Source of the DNA: Profundicola chukchiensis
GTDB taxonomy: Bacteria > Bacteroidota > Bacteroidia > Flavobacteriales > Weeksellaceae
DNA: 64,000 nucleotides
Assembly: GCF_029664245.1 (NCBI RefSeq)
Contig: NZ_JANAIE010000010.1
Coordinates: 26,846-90,845 of the forward strand
Reading direction: 5' to 3'
A program made the position numbers and the translations under genes. This document shows, in pieces, positions 18,735 through 27,778 of the stretch; positions within the stretch are counted from its first letter, which is position 1, and each line of letters starts with the position of its first letter. Below the pieces are notes generated by a model. The model worked only from the letters and a program-made list of their open reading frames with translations, made no database searches and was not told the origin of the DNA.

Positions 18735-21437
18735 ATGAGCGAATTTATACTGTTTATACCAGCGATTCTAGCCATCATTGGTTTGATTTTCATGGGCATT
18801 AAAATGTCTTGGGTTAAAAAGCAAAATCCTGGAAGTGAAAAAATGCAAACTATTTCTAAGAGCATTAAAGAAGGAGCATTAGCGTTTTTAGCAGCCGAAT
18901 ATCGTCTACTAGTCATTTTCGCCTTAATAGCTTCCATAGCCTTATTTGCTATTTCGTGGATAGTTCCTTCTACCCATTGGATAATTGTAGTCGCCTTTAT
19001 TGTGGGAGCCATTTTTTCAGCTTTAGCCGGAAATATTGGAATGCGAATAGCTACCGACGCCAACACAAGAACTGCAGAAGCAGCAAAAACAAGTTTGCCA
19101 AAAGCATTACAGGTTTCCTTTGGGGGTGGAACTGTTATGGGATTGGGTGTAGCAGGCTTAGCCGTATTAGGTTTAAGTTTATTCTTTCTTCTTTTTCTTA
19201 AAATGTTCATCACACCCGATGGTAACTTTTACGAAGAAATGACAATGGCACTTGAAGCACTTGCTGGATTTTCTTTAGGGGCAGAATCTATTGCTTTATT
19301 TGCAAGAGTAGGAGGTGGAATCTACACCAAAGCAGCTGATGTAGGAGCAGATTTAGTAGGAAAAGTTGAAGCAGGAATTCCCGAAGATGATCCAAGAAAC
19401 CCAGCTACTATTGCAGATAATGTAGGGGATAATGTAGGTGATGTCGCTGGAATGGGTGCAGATTTGTTTGGATCTTATGTCGCTACGGTTCTAGCCTCTA
19501 TGGTTTTGGGTAATTATATCATTAGAGATATGTCTTTGAATACTCAATTCACAGATGATTTCAATGGTTTAGGCCCAATTTTATTACCACTTGTAATGGC
19601 TGGAGTTGGAGTTATCGCTTCAATTATTGGTACTTTTTTAGTTGGAATTAAAAACAATGATGCCAAGGAAGCACAAGTACAAAAAGCACTTGATATTGGT
19701 AACTGGACAGCGATTGCTATCACATGGGTGACTAGTTTTTTCTTAATTAAATGGATGCTACCAGAAGTAATTGACATGAATTTCTTTGGAGAAGGAACGA
19801 AACCCATTCCATCTATTCATGTATTCTATGCAGCAACGATTGGTTTAGCTGTAGGTGCGTTAATTTCTTGGGTTACGGCTTATTACACAAGTTTAGGTAA
19901 AAAACCTGTAATGGATATTGTTAGAAATAGTTCCACAGGTGCGGCAACCAACATTATTGCAGGTTTGGCCGTCGGAATGAAATCAACTTTTGCATCCGTA
20001 TTATTATTTGCTGCTGCCATTTATGGATCTTATGAATTAGCTGGGTTTTATGGAGTGGCTTTAGCTGCTTCGGCAATGATGGCAACCACTGCGATGCAAT
20101 TAGCAATCGATGCATTTGGACCTATTGCAGATAATGCAGGAGGAATTGCCGAGATGAGTAATTTAGAAGATCAAGTTAGAGAACGAACAGATATTTTAGA
20201 TTCGGTAGGAAATACAACGGCAGCCGTAGGAAAAGGATTTGCTATTGCATCTGCAGCCTTAACAGCACTTGCCTTATTTGCAGCTTATGTAACCTTTACC
20301 GGTATTGACGGTATTAATATTTTCAAAGCTGACGTGCTGGCGATGCTATTCGTAGGAGGAATGATTCCAGTAATTTTCTCGGCCCTAGCTATGCAATCAG
20401 TTGGAAAAGCAGCTATGGAAATGGTTCATGAGGTAAGAAGACAGTTCAAAGAAATTCCAGGTATTATGGAAGGAACAGGAAAACCAGATTATGCTAAATG
20501 TGTTGAAATTTCAACACAAGCTGCATTAAGAGAAATGCTTTTACCAGGTTTAATCACCATTATTTCTCCAGTTATTATTGGATTAATTTTCGGGGCAGAA
20601 CCACTTGGAGGTTATATGGCCGGAGTTTGTGTGTCAGGGGTAATGTGGGCTATTTTCCAGAATAATGCTGGTGGAGCGTGGGACAATGCTAAAAAATCTT
20701 TTGAAGCAGGTGTAGAAATAGACGGAGTTATGACTTATAAAGGTTCAGATGCACACAAAGCTGCCGTTACAGGAGATACAGTAGGTGATCCATTTAAAGA
20801 CACGTCAGGTCCTTCTATGAATATTCTTATTAAATTAACCTGCTTGGTTGGATTGGTGATTGCGCCGATTTTGGGTGGACATCATTTATCGGATGATTCT
20901 AATCAAACGAATTCAGCGGTAGAGAAACAATTAGATGAAGACGGAAATTACATTTATGATACTGGAAAGGAAACCACTATTGAACTACCCACAGGTGATA
21001 AATTAAGATTTGGAGAAAATTCAACAGAAAATAAATTATTCAAGAGATTCTTAGATGATAATTTCGATCCAGAAACGCCTAGTAATTTTGATAAGTGGCT
21101 GACTTTAGATAGAACTAGCTTTAAGAAAGGAAGTGCTGAATTGACAGAACAATCTATAGAACAATTAAAAAACATTTCTGTATTAATGAACACCTTCTAT
21201 TATTCTCAAATTAAATTTGGAGGATACACAGACAATTCTGGTTCTGCACAAACTAACTTAGACTTATCTCAAGCTAGAGCAGAAGCGGTCATTAAGGAAT
21301 TAATTAAATTAGGTGTTGATGAGGAACGAGTACATGCCGAAGGTTTTGGTTCTAAAAATCCTATATGTCCTGAAAATAATTCAAAAGTTTGTAGAGCACA
21401 GAATAGAAGAGTAGATTTATTATTACTTAAGAAATAG
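18735..21437 (+). CDS. hppA: membrane-bound ion-pumping pyrophosphatase fused to an OmpA domain
   Basis: The product is 900 residues, well above the usual 670-810. Residues 1-720 are a full 16-helix membrane pyrophosphatase with [20 protein letters not shown] (202-221) and the DNVGDNVGD site. It hydrolyses PPi and pumps H+ and/or Na+ outward. [10 protein letters not shown] has Ala at the site that marks K+-dependent enzymes. TM6 reads DLFGSYVAT and lacks the Glu used by most family members; instead Glu184 (LGAESIALF) lies in TM5, the pattern I recall for flavobacterial K+-dependent H+ pumps. A hydrophilic linker (about 720-785) leads to an OmpA-like peptidoglycan-binding domain (about 785-900) with GYTDNSG and QNRRVDLLL. 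Since the family C-terminus faces the periplasm, this domain could anchor the pump to the cell wall. Confidence 0.93.
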   Translation: MSEFILFIPAILAIIGLIFMGIKMSWVKKQNPGSEKMQTISKSIKEGALAFLAAEYRLLVIFALIASIALFAISWIVPSTHWIIVVAFIVGAIFSALAGNIGMRIATDANTRTAEAAKTSLPKALQVSFGGGTVMGLGVAGLAVLGLSLFFLLFLKMFITPDGNFYEEMTMALEALAGFSLGAESIALFARVGGGIYTKAADVGADLVGKVEAGIPEDDPRNPATIADNVGDNVGDVAGMGADLFGSYVATVLASMVLGNYIIRDMSLNTQFTDDFNGLGPILLPLVMAGVGVIASIIGTFLVGIKNNDAKEAQVQKALDIGNWTAIAITWVTSFFLIKWMLPEVIDMNFFGEGTKPIPSIHVFYAATIGLAVGALISWVTAYYTSLGKKPVMDIVRNSSTGAATNIIAGLAVGMKSTFASVLLFAAAIYGSYELAGFYGVALAASAMMATTAMQLAIDAFGPIADNAGGIAEMSNLEDQVRERTDILDSVGNTTAAVGKGFAIASAALTALALFAAYVTFTGIDGINIFKADVLAMLFVGGMIPVIFSALAMQSVGKAAMEMVHEVRRQFKEIPGIMEGTGKPDYAKCVEISTQAALREMLLPGLITIISPVIIGLIFGAEPLGGYMAGVCVSGVMWAIFQNNAGGAWDNAKKSFEAGVEIDGVMTYKGSDAHKAAVTGDTVGDPFKDTSGPSMNILIKLTCLVGLVIAPILGGHHLSDDSNQTNSAVEKQLDEDGNYIYDTGKETTIELPTGDKLRFGENSTENKLFKRFLDDNFDPETPSNFDKWLTLDRTSFKKGSAELTEQSIEQLKNISVLMNTFYYSQIKFGGYTDNSGSAQTNLDLSQARAEAVIKELIKLGVDEERVHAEGFGSKNPICPENNSKVCRAQNRRVDLLLLKK

Positions 21438-21461
21438 AGAATTGAAATTATTTAAAAATAA

Positions 21462-21493
21462 AAAAAGTCGGCAATTTGCCGACTTTTTCTTTA
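21462..21493. terminator. bidirectional terminator between hppA and fhs
   Basis: AAAAAGTCGGC (21462-21472) pairs with GCCGACTTTTT (21478-21488) around AATTT. It stops hppA and can serve the converging fhs transcript. Confidence 0.9.
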
Positions 21494-21586
21494 TCTAATT
21501 TTAAGGGTTTTAAATTGATATTTCTTTTAATTAACCTATAAATATTATTTTATTACTCTGCTAATTATTGATAACCAATTTGAATA

Positions 21587-23260
21587 TTAACTTAAACCTG
21601 TAATCACACCATTATCATCTATATCCATTCCTTCAGCAGCTGGAGTAGCAGGTAGGCCAGGCATTCTCATTGCATCACCCAACATAGGGATAATGAATCC
21701 AGCACCCGAAGCAATTTCGAAATCGCGAACTGTAACCGAAAATCCGCTCGGACGACCTAATTTATTGTCATCATCACTTAAAGATTTCGGAGTTTTAACC
21801 ATACAAACTGGTAATTTCTCGAAGCCTTTCTTTTCTAAATCCTTCATCACTCTTTTTGCTTTGGCTAAAAAGTTGACTTTATCAGCTCCATAGATTTCTT
21901 TTGCAATGGTCTCAATTTTTTCTTGAATTCCAGCCGAGTGATTATACAAAGGCGTGAACTTCGTTTCATTAGCATCAGCGACTTCAGCCACCGCTCGAGC
22001 TAAATCTTCTGCGCCTTTTCCACCTTCTGAAAAGGCTTTAGATACAACAGCTTTAATTCCTCTCTTTTCACATTCATTGATGATAAACTCTATTTCTTCA
22101 TCACTGTCATTTGGGAAATAGTTGATAGCAACCACCGGCGTTATATTAAACTTCTGAACGTTCTCTATATGTTTTTCTAAGTTCGGGAAACCGGCTTTTA
22201 ATTTCTCTAAATCTGGTTTTTGTAAATCATTTTTATGCGCGCCTCCATGATGTCTTAAGGCTCTAACAGTTGCAACCACAACAGCAACATCCGGAGATAA
22301 TCCACCTGCAACACATTTAATGTTTAAGAACTTTTCTGCTCCTAAATCAGCACCAAAACCTGCTTCGGTAACAACATATTCCGATAGAGACAAGCCCATT
22401 TTAGTCGCAATTATCGTATTCGTTCCTTGTGCAATACTCGCGAAAGGTCCTCCATGAACCAAGGCTGGATTTCCTTCTAAAGTTTGAACTAAATTTGGTT
22501 TAATAGCTTCTTTTAATAAAATAGCCATCGCACCTACAACTTTTAAATCCTTGGCAAATACAGGTGTTCCATCGAATTTATCTGCGACATAAATCTTACC
22601 TAACCTTTCTTTTAAATCGGAGAAGTTTTCTGATAAACACAAAATAGCCATGATTTCAGAAGCTGGTGTAATATTAAATCCATCTTGACGAACCACACCG
22701 TTTTTATCTCCCACGCCCACAATAACTTCGCGCAACGATCTATCATTCATATCCATTACACGTTTCCATGTAACTGTGCTTGGGTCTATACCAATGGATT
22801 TAGTTCTGCTTTGAATATTATTATCAATCGCCGCCGATAATAAATTATTAGCTTTTTCAATCGCATTAAAATCCCCTGTAAAGTGAAGATTAATGTCTTC
22901 CATTGGGATAACTTGTGAATATCCACCACCAGCAGCGCCTCCTTTAATTCCAAAAACAGGTCCTAGGGAAGGTTCTCGAATTACAGCAGTGGCTTGTTTT
23001 CCAATTTTGTTTAAACCATCTACCAAACCAATGCTCACGGTAGTTTTTCCTTCACCGGCGGGCGTTGGCGTAATAGCCGTCACCAAAACCAATTTATTTG
23101 TCTTAATCTTTTCAGGATCGATATAACTTAAAGGAATTTTAGCTTTTACTTTTCCATATAATTCTAAATCATTTTTATCGATGCCTAATTTTTTGGCAAT
23201 CTTGGTGATTTTCTTTGGTTTTACAGCGTTTGCTATCTCTAAATCTGTTGGAAATGCCAT
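21587..23260 (-). CDS. fhs: formate--tetrahydrofolate ligase
   Basis: Fhs joins formate to tetrahydrofolate using ATP and gives 10-formyl-THF for purine and formyl-Met synthesis. The 557 residues match the family (about 555-560). Seen in the sequence: the P-loop TPTPAGEGKTTVSIGLVDG near residues 64-82, REPSLGPVFGIKGGAAGGG near 94-112, the MEDINLHFTGD folate and phosphate loop near 117-127, and PVCMVKTPKSLSDD near the C-terminus. It is transcribed alone from the gap at 23261-23420, where a weak TATCTTTA is the best -7 candidate. Confidence 0.95.
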   Translation of the reverse strand: MAFPTDLEIANAVKPKKITKIAKKLGIDKNDLELYGKVKAKIPLSYIDPEKIKTNKLVLVTAITPTPAGEGKTTVSIGLVDGLNKIGKQATAVIREPSLGPVFGIKGGAAGGGYSQVIPMEDINLHFTGDFNAIEKANNLLSAAIDNNIQSRTKSIGIDPSTVTWKRVMDMNDRSLREVIVGVGDKNGVVRQDGFNITPASEIMAILCLSENFSDLKERLGKIYVADKFDGTPVFAKDLKVVGAMAILLKEAIKPNLVQTLEGNPALVHGGPFASIAQGTNTIIATKMGLSLSEYVVTEAGFGADLGAEKFLNIKCVAGGLSPDVAVVVATVRALRHHGGAHKNDLQKPDLEKLKAGFPNLEKHIENVQKFNITPVVAINYFPNDSDEEIEFIINECEKRGIKAVVSKAFSEGGKGAEDLARAVAEVADANETKFTPLYNHSAGIQEKIETIAKEIYGADKVNFLAKAKRVMKDLEKKGFEKLPVCMVKTPKSLSDDDNKLGRPSGFSVTVRDFEIASGAGFIIPMLGDAMRMPGLPATPAAEGMDIDDNGVITGLS

Positions 23261-23419
23261 ATCTATTTATTTCTAAGGGTTATGATATAAAGATAAACCT
23301 ATCTCGTCAAAACACTTTCAATTTAGGCGCTGATTTAAGTCACATTTGACTAATTTTTTATAGAATTATGCGATTAAACACTAAGTTGGTTTTATAATTA
23401 ATGTTGCACTAAATTCAAT

Positions 23420-23446
23420 AAAAAACCCTGCAATAATTGCAGGGTT
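23420..23446 (-). terminator. terminator after the aldo/keto reductase gene
   Basis: AACCCTGCAA (23424-23433) pairs perfectly with TTGCAGGGTT (23437-23446) around TAA. On the minus strand the stem is followed by a T run, so it ends the leftward transcript of the reductase. Confidence 0.88.
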
Positions 23447-23497
23447 ATAGGTTATAATAGAGTTTATTTAAATCAAACCCACATGTCTAATTTAAAA

Positions 23498-24454
23498 TTA
23501 TTTTCCCCAAATATCTTCTACGGTATATGGTGATTCTCCACCACAAAAGAAGGTTGCGTCTACATATCTAAATCCTTTTTCTAAAGTAGAAATAGCGTCC
23601 ATATGATCGTCTGTTAGTTCAAGACTCCTAGATTTGAAGTTTTCTTCTTGTCGAGTAGCATTAGAAGATTTTGGAACTGCAACAATTCCACGTTGTCTCA
23701 ACCAAGCCAATAAAACATGTGAAACCGGTGCATTTAATTCCTCTGCAATTTTCACTAAGGTTTCATTTTGCATCATGCTAGGAATTCCTCTCTTTTTCAT
23801 GTTTTCGTTCACCAAATCACCTGAACCGATTGGTTTGTAAGCTGTAATGAAATAGCCAGTACTATCGGCATGTTCTTTTAGTTCGTTTTGTTGTAAATAA
23901 GGATGAACTTCGATTTGATTCATTTCTGGAACTTCTCCTGTATCCGCAATAATTTGGTTTATTTGCGCCACATTAAAGTTAGAAACACCAACATGTTTTG
24001 CTAAACCTTTTTCTCTTACTTTCAACATTCCAGCCCAAGTTTCACTAAGGCTAATTTCTCCTGGTTTGTAGAAGTTTTCTGCTTTATCAGGGAATTCATG
24101 ACCATGTTTTACAGCCATTGGCCAGTGGATAAGATAAAGATCTAAATAATCTAATTGTAAGTTCTTAAGTGTGTGTTTAATGGCAGGTTCTACTTCATGT
24201 TCTTGATGTGAATCATTCCAAAGTTTAGAAGTAATCCATAATTCTTCGCGGGTAACTTCGCCTTCTGCCATGGCATCAGCTAAGGCTTGTCCGATTTCTG
24301 CCTCATTGCCATAATTATGTGCACAATCAAAATGACGATATCCAATTTTAATTGCCGATCGAATTCCTTCGTAAACTCTTCCTTCGTCGGCTTTGTAGGT
24401 TCCTAAACCAATCATTGGAACTTTATCTCCATTTTTAAAAGTCAAATATTTCAT
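23498..24454 (-). CDS. aldo/keto reductase
   Basis: A 318-residue NADPH-dependent (beta/alpha)8 barrel reductase. The catalytic set is visible: Asp and Tyr in FDCAHNYGNEAEIG near residues 43-56, Lys in ITSKLWNDS near 73-81, and His in LIHWPMAV near 108-115. The signatures GVSNFNVAQI and VPKSSNATRQEENFKS (cofactor phosphate binding) are in place. The C-terminal loop is rich in aromatics (YVDATFFCGG), like the eukaryote-type aldose reductase branch. It reduces aldehydes or ketones to alcohols; the physiological substrate cannot be inferred. It is monocistronic. Confidence 0.92.
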   Translation of the reverse strand: MKYLTFKNGDKVPMIGLGTYKADEGRVYEGIRSAIKIGYRHFDCAHNYGNEAEIGQALADAMAEGEVTREELWITSKLWNDSHQEHEVEPAIKHTLKNLQLDYLDLYLIHWPMAVKHGHEFPDKAENFYKPGEISLSETWAGMLKVREKGLAKHVGVSNFNVAQINQIIADTGEVPEMNQIEVHPYLQQNELKEHADSTGYFITAYKPIGSGDLVNENMKKRGIPSMMQNETLVKIAEELNAPVSHVLLAWLRQRGIVAVPKSSNATRQEENFKSRSLELTDDHMDAISTLEKGFRYVDATFFCGGESPYTVEDIWGK

Positions 24455-24510
24455 GTTGTTATCAATTTAAATTTATAGGCATCTAATTTCTTGCCAAGAT
24501 TCACGTTAGA

Positions 24511-24672
24511 GCTAGGAGAGAGCTCTAGCCCTGATTGTATTGAAAATCCTTTCTTTGCCAACAAGTTACAAAATACAACGACAAAGAGCGACCAAAGGAA
24601 GCTCCTTTGACTAGATATTTTTGTCTTGTTGGCAGAGAAAGATTGAAAAGGAAAGCAGGAAATAGCTCCTTA
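24511..24672 (+). repeat. dispersed structured repeat, copy A
   Basis: This non-coding element lies between the aldo/keto reductase and M24 peptidase genes. It has nested inverted repeats. TGCCAACAAG (24556-24565) pairs with CTTGTTGGCA (24625-24634). Inside, CAAAGGA (24593-24599) pairs with TCCTTTG (24603-24609). Outside, AGGAGAGAGCTC and CCCTG match GCAGG and AGCTCCT near the right end. A second copy in the opposite orientation lies at 32597-32750. The flanks (CCCTGATTG, AAATCCTTTC, AAAGATTG, GAAAGCAGG) resemble an intergenic element I recall as common in Flavobacteriaceae, possibly the Flavo-1 RNA motif; that name is a guess. Confidence 0.7.
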
Positions 24673-24814
24673 AATAAATCTAAAGTTTTATTCAGATTCA
24701 CAGTATAATTTTCAAATTTTAATGGATAATTCCCTTATTTTGGATAGGTCTTTGTAGCTTTATAGCTTGTAATTTTCTCAGTCGAGAAAGCGAAAAAAGT
24801 AAATAAATAGTTTT

Positions 24815-26587
24815 ATGACGATACAAGATAAAATTGGGGCATTAAGAAATGAAATGTCTAATGAAGGAATCGATGCTTTTATTGTTTATTCAGCCGATCC
24901 ACACATGAGCGAATATTTGCCAGATGAGTGGTTGGAGCGCGAATGGATTTCGGGTTTTACGGGTTCTGCGGGATTTGTAGTTTTCACGAAAGATAAGGCA
25001 GGTTTATGGACAGATTCTAGGTATTTTGTTCAAGCTCCAACGGAATTGAAAGGTAGCGGGATTGATTTGATGAAGGACGGTGAGGATGGAACGCCACACT
25101 ATATTGATTGGATTATCGAAAATATTCCGGCAGGTGGAAAAGTGGGTGTAAATGCTTTGGCTACAGCACACAACAACTGGAAATCATTACAAGATAAGTT
25201 TGCGGAAAATGATATTCAGCTGGTTGATCAACCTTTGTTGAAGAATATTTGGAAGGATAGGAGCGAGGCAGGAAAAATTGCTCCGATTTTCATTCATCCG
25301 ACTGAATTAGCTGGTAAATCTGTGGAGGATAAATTAGCTGAAATTCGTGAGGAAATGAAGAAATCTAAAGCGACTCATCACATTATTACTGCTTTAGACG
25401 ATGTTGCATGGACAGTGAATTTGCGTGGTGCTGATGTGGATTACAATCCAGTTTTCTTAGGCTATATTTTAGTGAGCGATTCTACTGCAACATTATATGT
25501 AGATGAGAATAAAATCGATGATAAAGTTCGTCAACATTTGTCGAATGCCAAAGTTTCGGTGAAAGCTTATGAAGCGTTTTTTGATGATTTAAAATCAATG
25601 AAAGATGAAACTATTTTGGTTTCTGCGACAAGTAACCAATCGATTTTTGATGCGATTGAAAAAGACAATAAAGTTGTTGAGAAAGCTACGCCTGGGAACT
25701 TAATGAAAGCCATTAAAAATGAAGCTGAATTAGAAGGCTTTAGAAAAGTAATGGTGCGTGATGGTGTTGCTATGGTGAATTTCTTGTATTGGTTGAAGCA
25801 CGAAGGTTGTAAGCAAAACTTAAGCGAATACGAAGTTGGATTAAAATTACGTGAGTTTAGAGCAAAAGGAGAAAACTTTGTTGGTGAAAGTTTTGGTAGC
25901 ATCATTGGATATCAAGGAAATGGAGCGATTGTTCACTATTCAGCTTCTGAAGAAGGTGCGAAAACCGTGAAAGACGAAGGAAGTATTTTATTAGATTCAG
26001 GTGGACAATATAAAGAAGGAACAACTGATATTACACGTGTTTTAGTTTTAGGTGACGTAACTGAAGAGTTTAAACAAAACTGTACGCTTGTATTACAAGG
26101 AATGATTGATTTATCAATGGTTCAATTCCCTAAAGGAACAAGAGGAGTTCAGCTTGATGCGATTGCTAGAATGCCACTTTGGTTAAATTCTAAAGATTAT
26201 GGACACGGAACTGGACATGGTGTTGGTAGTTTTATGAACGTTCACGAAGGGCCACAGAATATTCGTAAAGATATGAACGATCAGCCGCTGATTCCGGGAA
26301 TGGTTTTATCTAATGAGCCAGGATTCTATGTTGAGAATAAATATGGAATTCGTCACGAAAATTTAGTGGCAGTGAAAGAAGTTGAAAAAACGGATTTTGG
26401 AACTTTCTACAATTTCGAAACCTTAACGATTTGTCCTTTCTTTAAAGATTCAATCGTACCTGAAATGTTGACGCAACCACAAAAAAATTGGTTGAATGAC
26501 TATCATGCATTTTGTGAAGAAAAATTAGCTCCACATTTAGAAGGCAAAGTAAAAGAATGGTTCTTAGAAGTTGTAAAACCAATCTAA
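24815..26587 (+). CDS. M24 family Xaa-Pro aminopeptidase
   Basis: A cytosolic metallo-aminopeptidase, 590 residues, of the long (three-domain, human XPNPEP1-like) aminopeptidase P type. Two creatinase-like N-terminal domains (about 1-150 and 150-310) precede the pita-bread catalytic domain. The dinuclear metal ligands are seen as the two Asp in LLDSGGQYKEGTTDITR, the His in DYGHGTGHGVGSFMNVHEGP, the Glu in LSNEPGFYVENKYG and the Glu in IRHENL. It removes N-terminal residues before proline, completing peptide use alongside the M17, M14 and M1 peptidases of this window. It is transcribed alone and ends at a terminator. Confidence 0.93.
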   Translation: MTIQDKIGALRNEMSNEGIDAFIVYSADPHMSEYLPDEWLEREWISGFTGSAGFVVFTKDKAGLWTDSRYFVQAPTELKGSGIDLMKDGEDGTPHYIDWIIENIPAGGKVGVNALATAHNNWKSLQDKFAENDIQLVDQPLLKNIWKDRSEAGKIAPIFIHPTELAGKSVEDKLAEIREEMKKSKATHHIITALDDVAWTVNLRGADVDYNPVFLGYILVSDSTATLYVDENKIDDKVRQHLSNAKVSVKAYEAFFDDLKSMKDETILVSATSNQSIFDAIEKDNKVVEKATPGNLMKAIKNEAELEGFRKVMVRDGVAMVNFLYWLKHEGCKQNLSEYEVGLKLREFRAKGENFVGESFGSIIGYQGNGAIVHYSASEEGAKTVKDEGSILLDSGGQYKEGTTDITRVLVLGDVTEEFKQNCTLVLQGMIDLSMVQFPKGTRGVQLDAIARMPLWLNSKDYGHGTGHGVGSFMNVHEGPQNIRKDMNDQPLIPGMVLSNEPGFYVENKYGIRHENLVAVKEVEKTDFGTFYNFETLTICPFFKDSIVPEMLTQPQKNWLNDYHAFCEEKLAPHLEGKVKEWFLEVVKPI

Positions 26588-26607
26588 ATCCATTTAAGAT
26601 AAATTTT

Positions 26608-26645
26608 AAATTCCCATGGTTCATTTAGCTGTGGGAATTTTTTAT
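26608..26645 (+). terminator. terminator after the M24 peptidase gene
   Basis: AAATTCCCA (26608-26616) pairs with TGGGAATTT (26632-26640), followed by TTTT. Confidence 0.8.
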
Positions 26646-26778
26646 GTCAAAATTTTTAAGAATATAATTAATTAGTTTTCAGTAACAAACTTAGTTCTAG
26701 CGTACAAATTGTATTTTATACACTTAATACTCATAACAAATTGGTATTTTTACGCTTTCAACTTGTCATTTTATAATT

Positions 26779-27393
26779 ATGCATATAGCCATTTCAGGGA
26801 ATATTGGAGCAGGAAAAACTACGCTAACTAAACTTTTAGCAAAACATTTTAATTGGACACCTCAATTTGAGGATGTGGATAGAAATCCATATTTAGACGA
26901 TTTCTATAACAATATGGAGCAATGGGCTTTTCAACTTCAAATCTACTTTTTAGGAAGTCGTTTTGGTCAAGTGAAGCAAATTAGAGAGAGTGGAAAGAAC
27001 ATTATTCAGGACAGAACAATTCATGAAGATGCGCATATTTTCGCAAGTAATTTGCATGATATGGGCTTGTTGATGACGCGTGATTATGAGAATTATCTAA
27101 CAGTTTTTAATTTAATGAATTCTTTTGTTCAAGCGCCTGATTTGTTAATATATCTAGATGCGAATATTTCTACTTTGGTGAAGCAAATTCACATGAGAGG
27201 AAGAGATTACGAAAGTAGTATCAGTATTGATTATCTTAATCGATTAAATGACAAATACGAAACTTGGATTAATTCTTATGATGAGGGTAAAAAGCTGATT
27301 ATCAATGTAGATAATTTAGACTTCGTGAACAATCCAGAAGATTTAGGAAGCATTATAGAAAAGGTAGAAGGAGAGATCAACGGATTATTCTAA
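26779..27393 (+). CDS. deoxynucleoside kinase
   Basis: A 204-residue kinase of the dNK/dGK-dAK family that phosphorylates deoxynucleosides for salvage. The P-loop is ISGNIGAGKTTLTKLL near residues 4-19. QFEDVDRNPYLDDFY near 29-43 holds the substrate-binding Glu, QDRTIHEDAHIFA near 74-86 the DR(S/T) motif with the catalytic-site Glu, and MRGRDYESSI near 143-152 the arginine-rich LID. Length and motifs match the Bacteroidota members. The base specificity cannot be told. Downstream lies the remnant of a decayed gene. Confidence 0.92.
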   Translation: MHIAISGNIGAGKTTLTKLLAKHFNWTPQFEDVDRNPYLDDFYNNMEQWAFQLQIYFLGSRFGQVKQIRESGKNIIQDRTIHEDAHIFASNLHDMGLLMTRDYENYLTVFNLMNSFVQAPDLLIYLDANISTLVKQIHMRGRDYESSISIDYLNRLNDKYETWINSYDEGKKLIINVDNLDFVNNPEDLGSIIEKVEGEINGLF

Positions 27394-27402
27394 TTCCTCT
27401 AA

Positions 27403-27776
27403 ATCGAGGCACATAGCGAAGAGGAGTTTACACAACTAAGGGAGTATCTGGAGTTTAAACTAAGGAGTACCGTCGAAGATCATCGACCGATTTTTTGTTA
27501 TGGTAAATTTCAACAAATGGAATCCTAGTGATTCTAGATAAAAGTTGACTCGATATGATGATGCTAGTTATGGAATAAAATTCGAATCGGCGAATCCTTT
27601 CCCACCAAATTGGAGTATAACTTTGGTGACGATAAAGAAAAGGATTTATAATTTAAATTAAAAGTCAATCCCGAGGATGAAAATTCAGAGTTTCATTGGT
27701 CACAAGAATTTCCGAAAGCAATAGAATGGCTTTTTTATGATATCTTAGATGATTCATCTACAATTAAAGAAGAATA
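27403..27776 (+). pseudogene. decayed gene remnant, unknown family
   Basis: Between the dNK gene and pepA there is no open frame, but protein-like segments are visible. One frame reads SEEEFTQLREYLEFKLR, then VEDHRPIFCYGKFQQMES and a stop at 27526. Another frame carries KLTRYDDASYGIKFESANPF. The first frame resumes with KLEYNFGDDKEKDL, a stop, then FKLKVNPEDENSEFHW and SQEFPKAIEWLFYDILDD before a stop at 27776. Together they look like a coding region of about 120 residues with at least two frameshifts and several stops. I do not recognise the family. The ATG at 27749 belongs to this remnant and not to pepA. Confidence 0.5.
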
Positions 27777-27778
27777 AA

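Noticed and set aside
18713..19213. 166-codon open frame on the minus strand
   Set aside because: It lies antisense to the well-supported hppA start and its translation is a low-complexity Lys/Ala/Pro mix without family resemblance.
27749..27778. Upstream in-frame start for pepA
   Set aside because: The extra ten residues coincide with the tail of the decayed remnant and do not resemble the family N-terminus; the ATG at 27779 is preferred.
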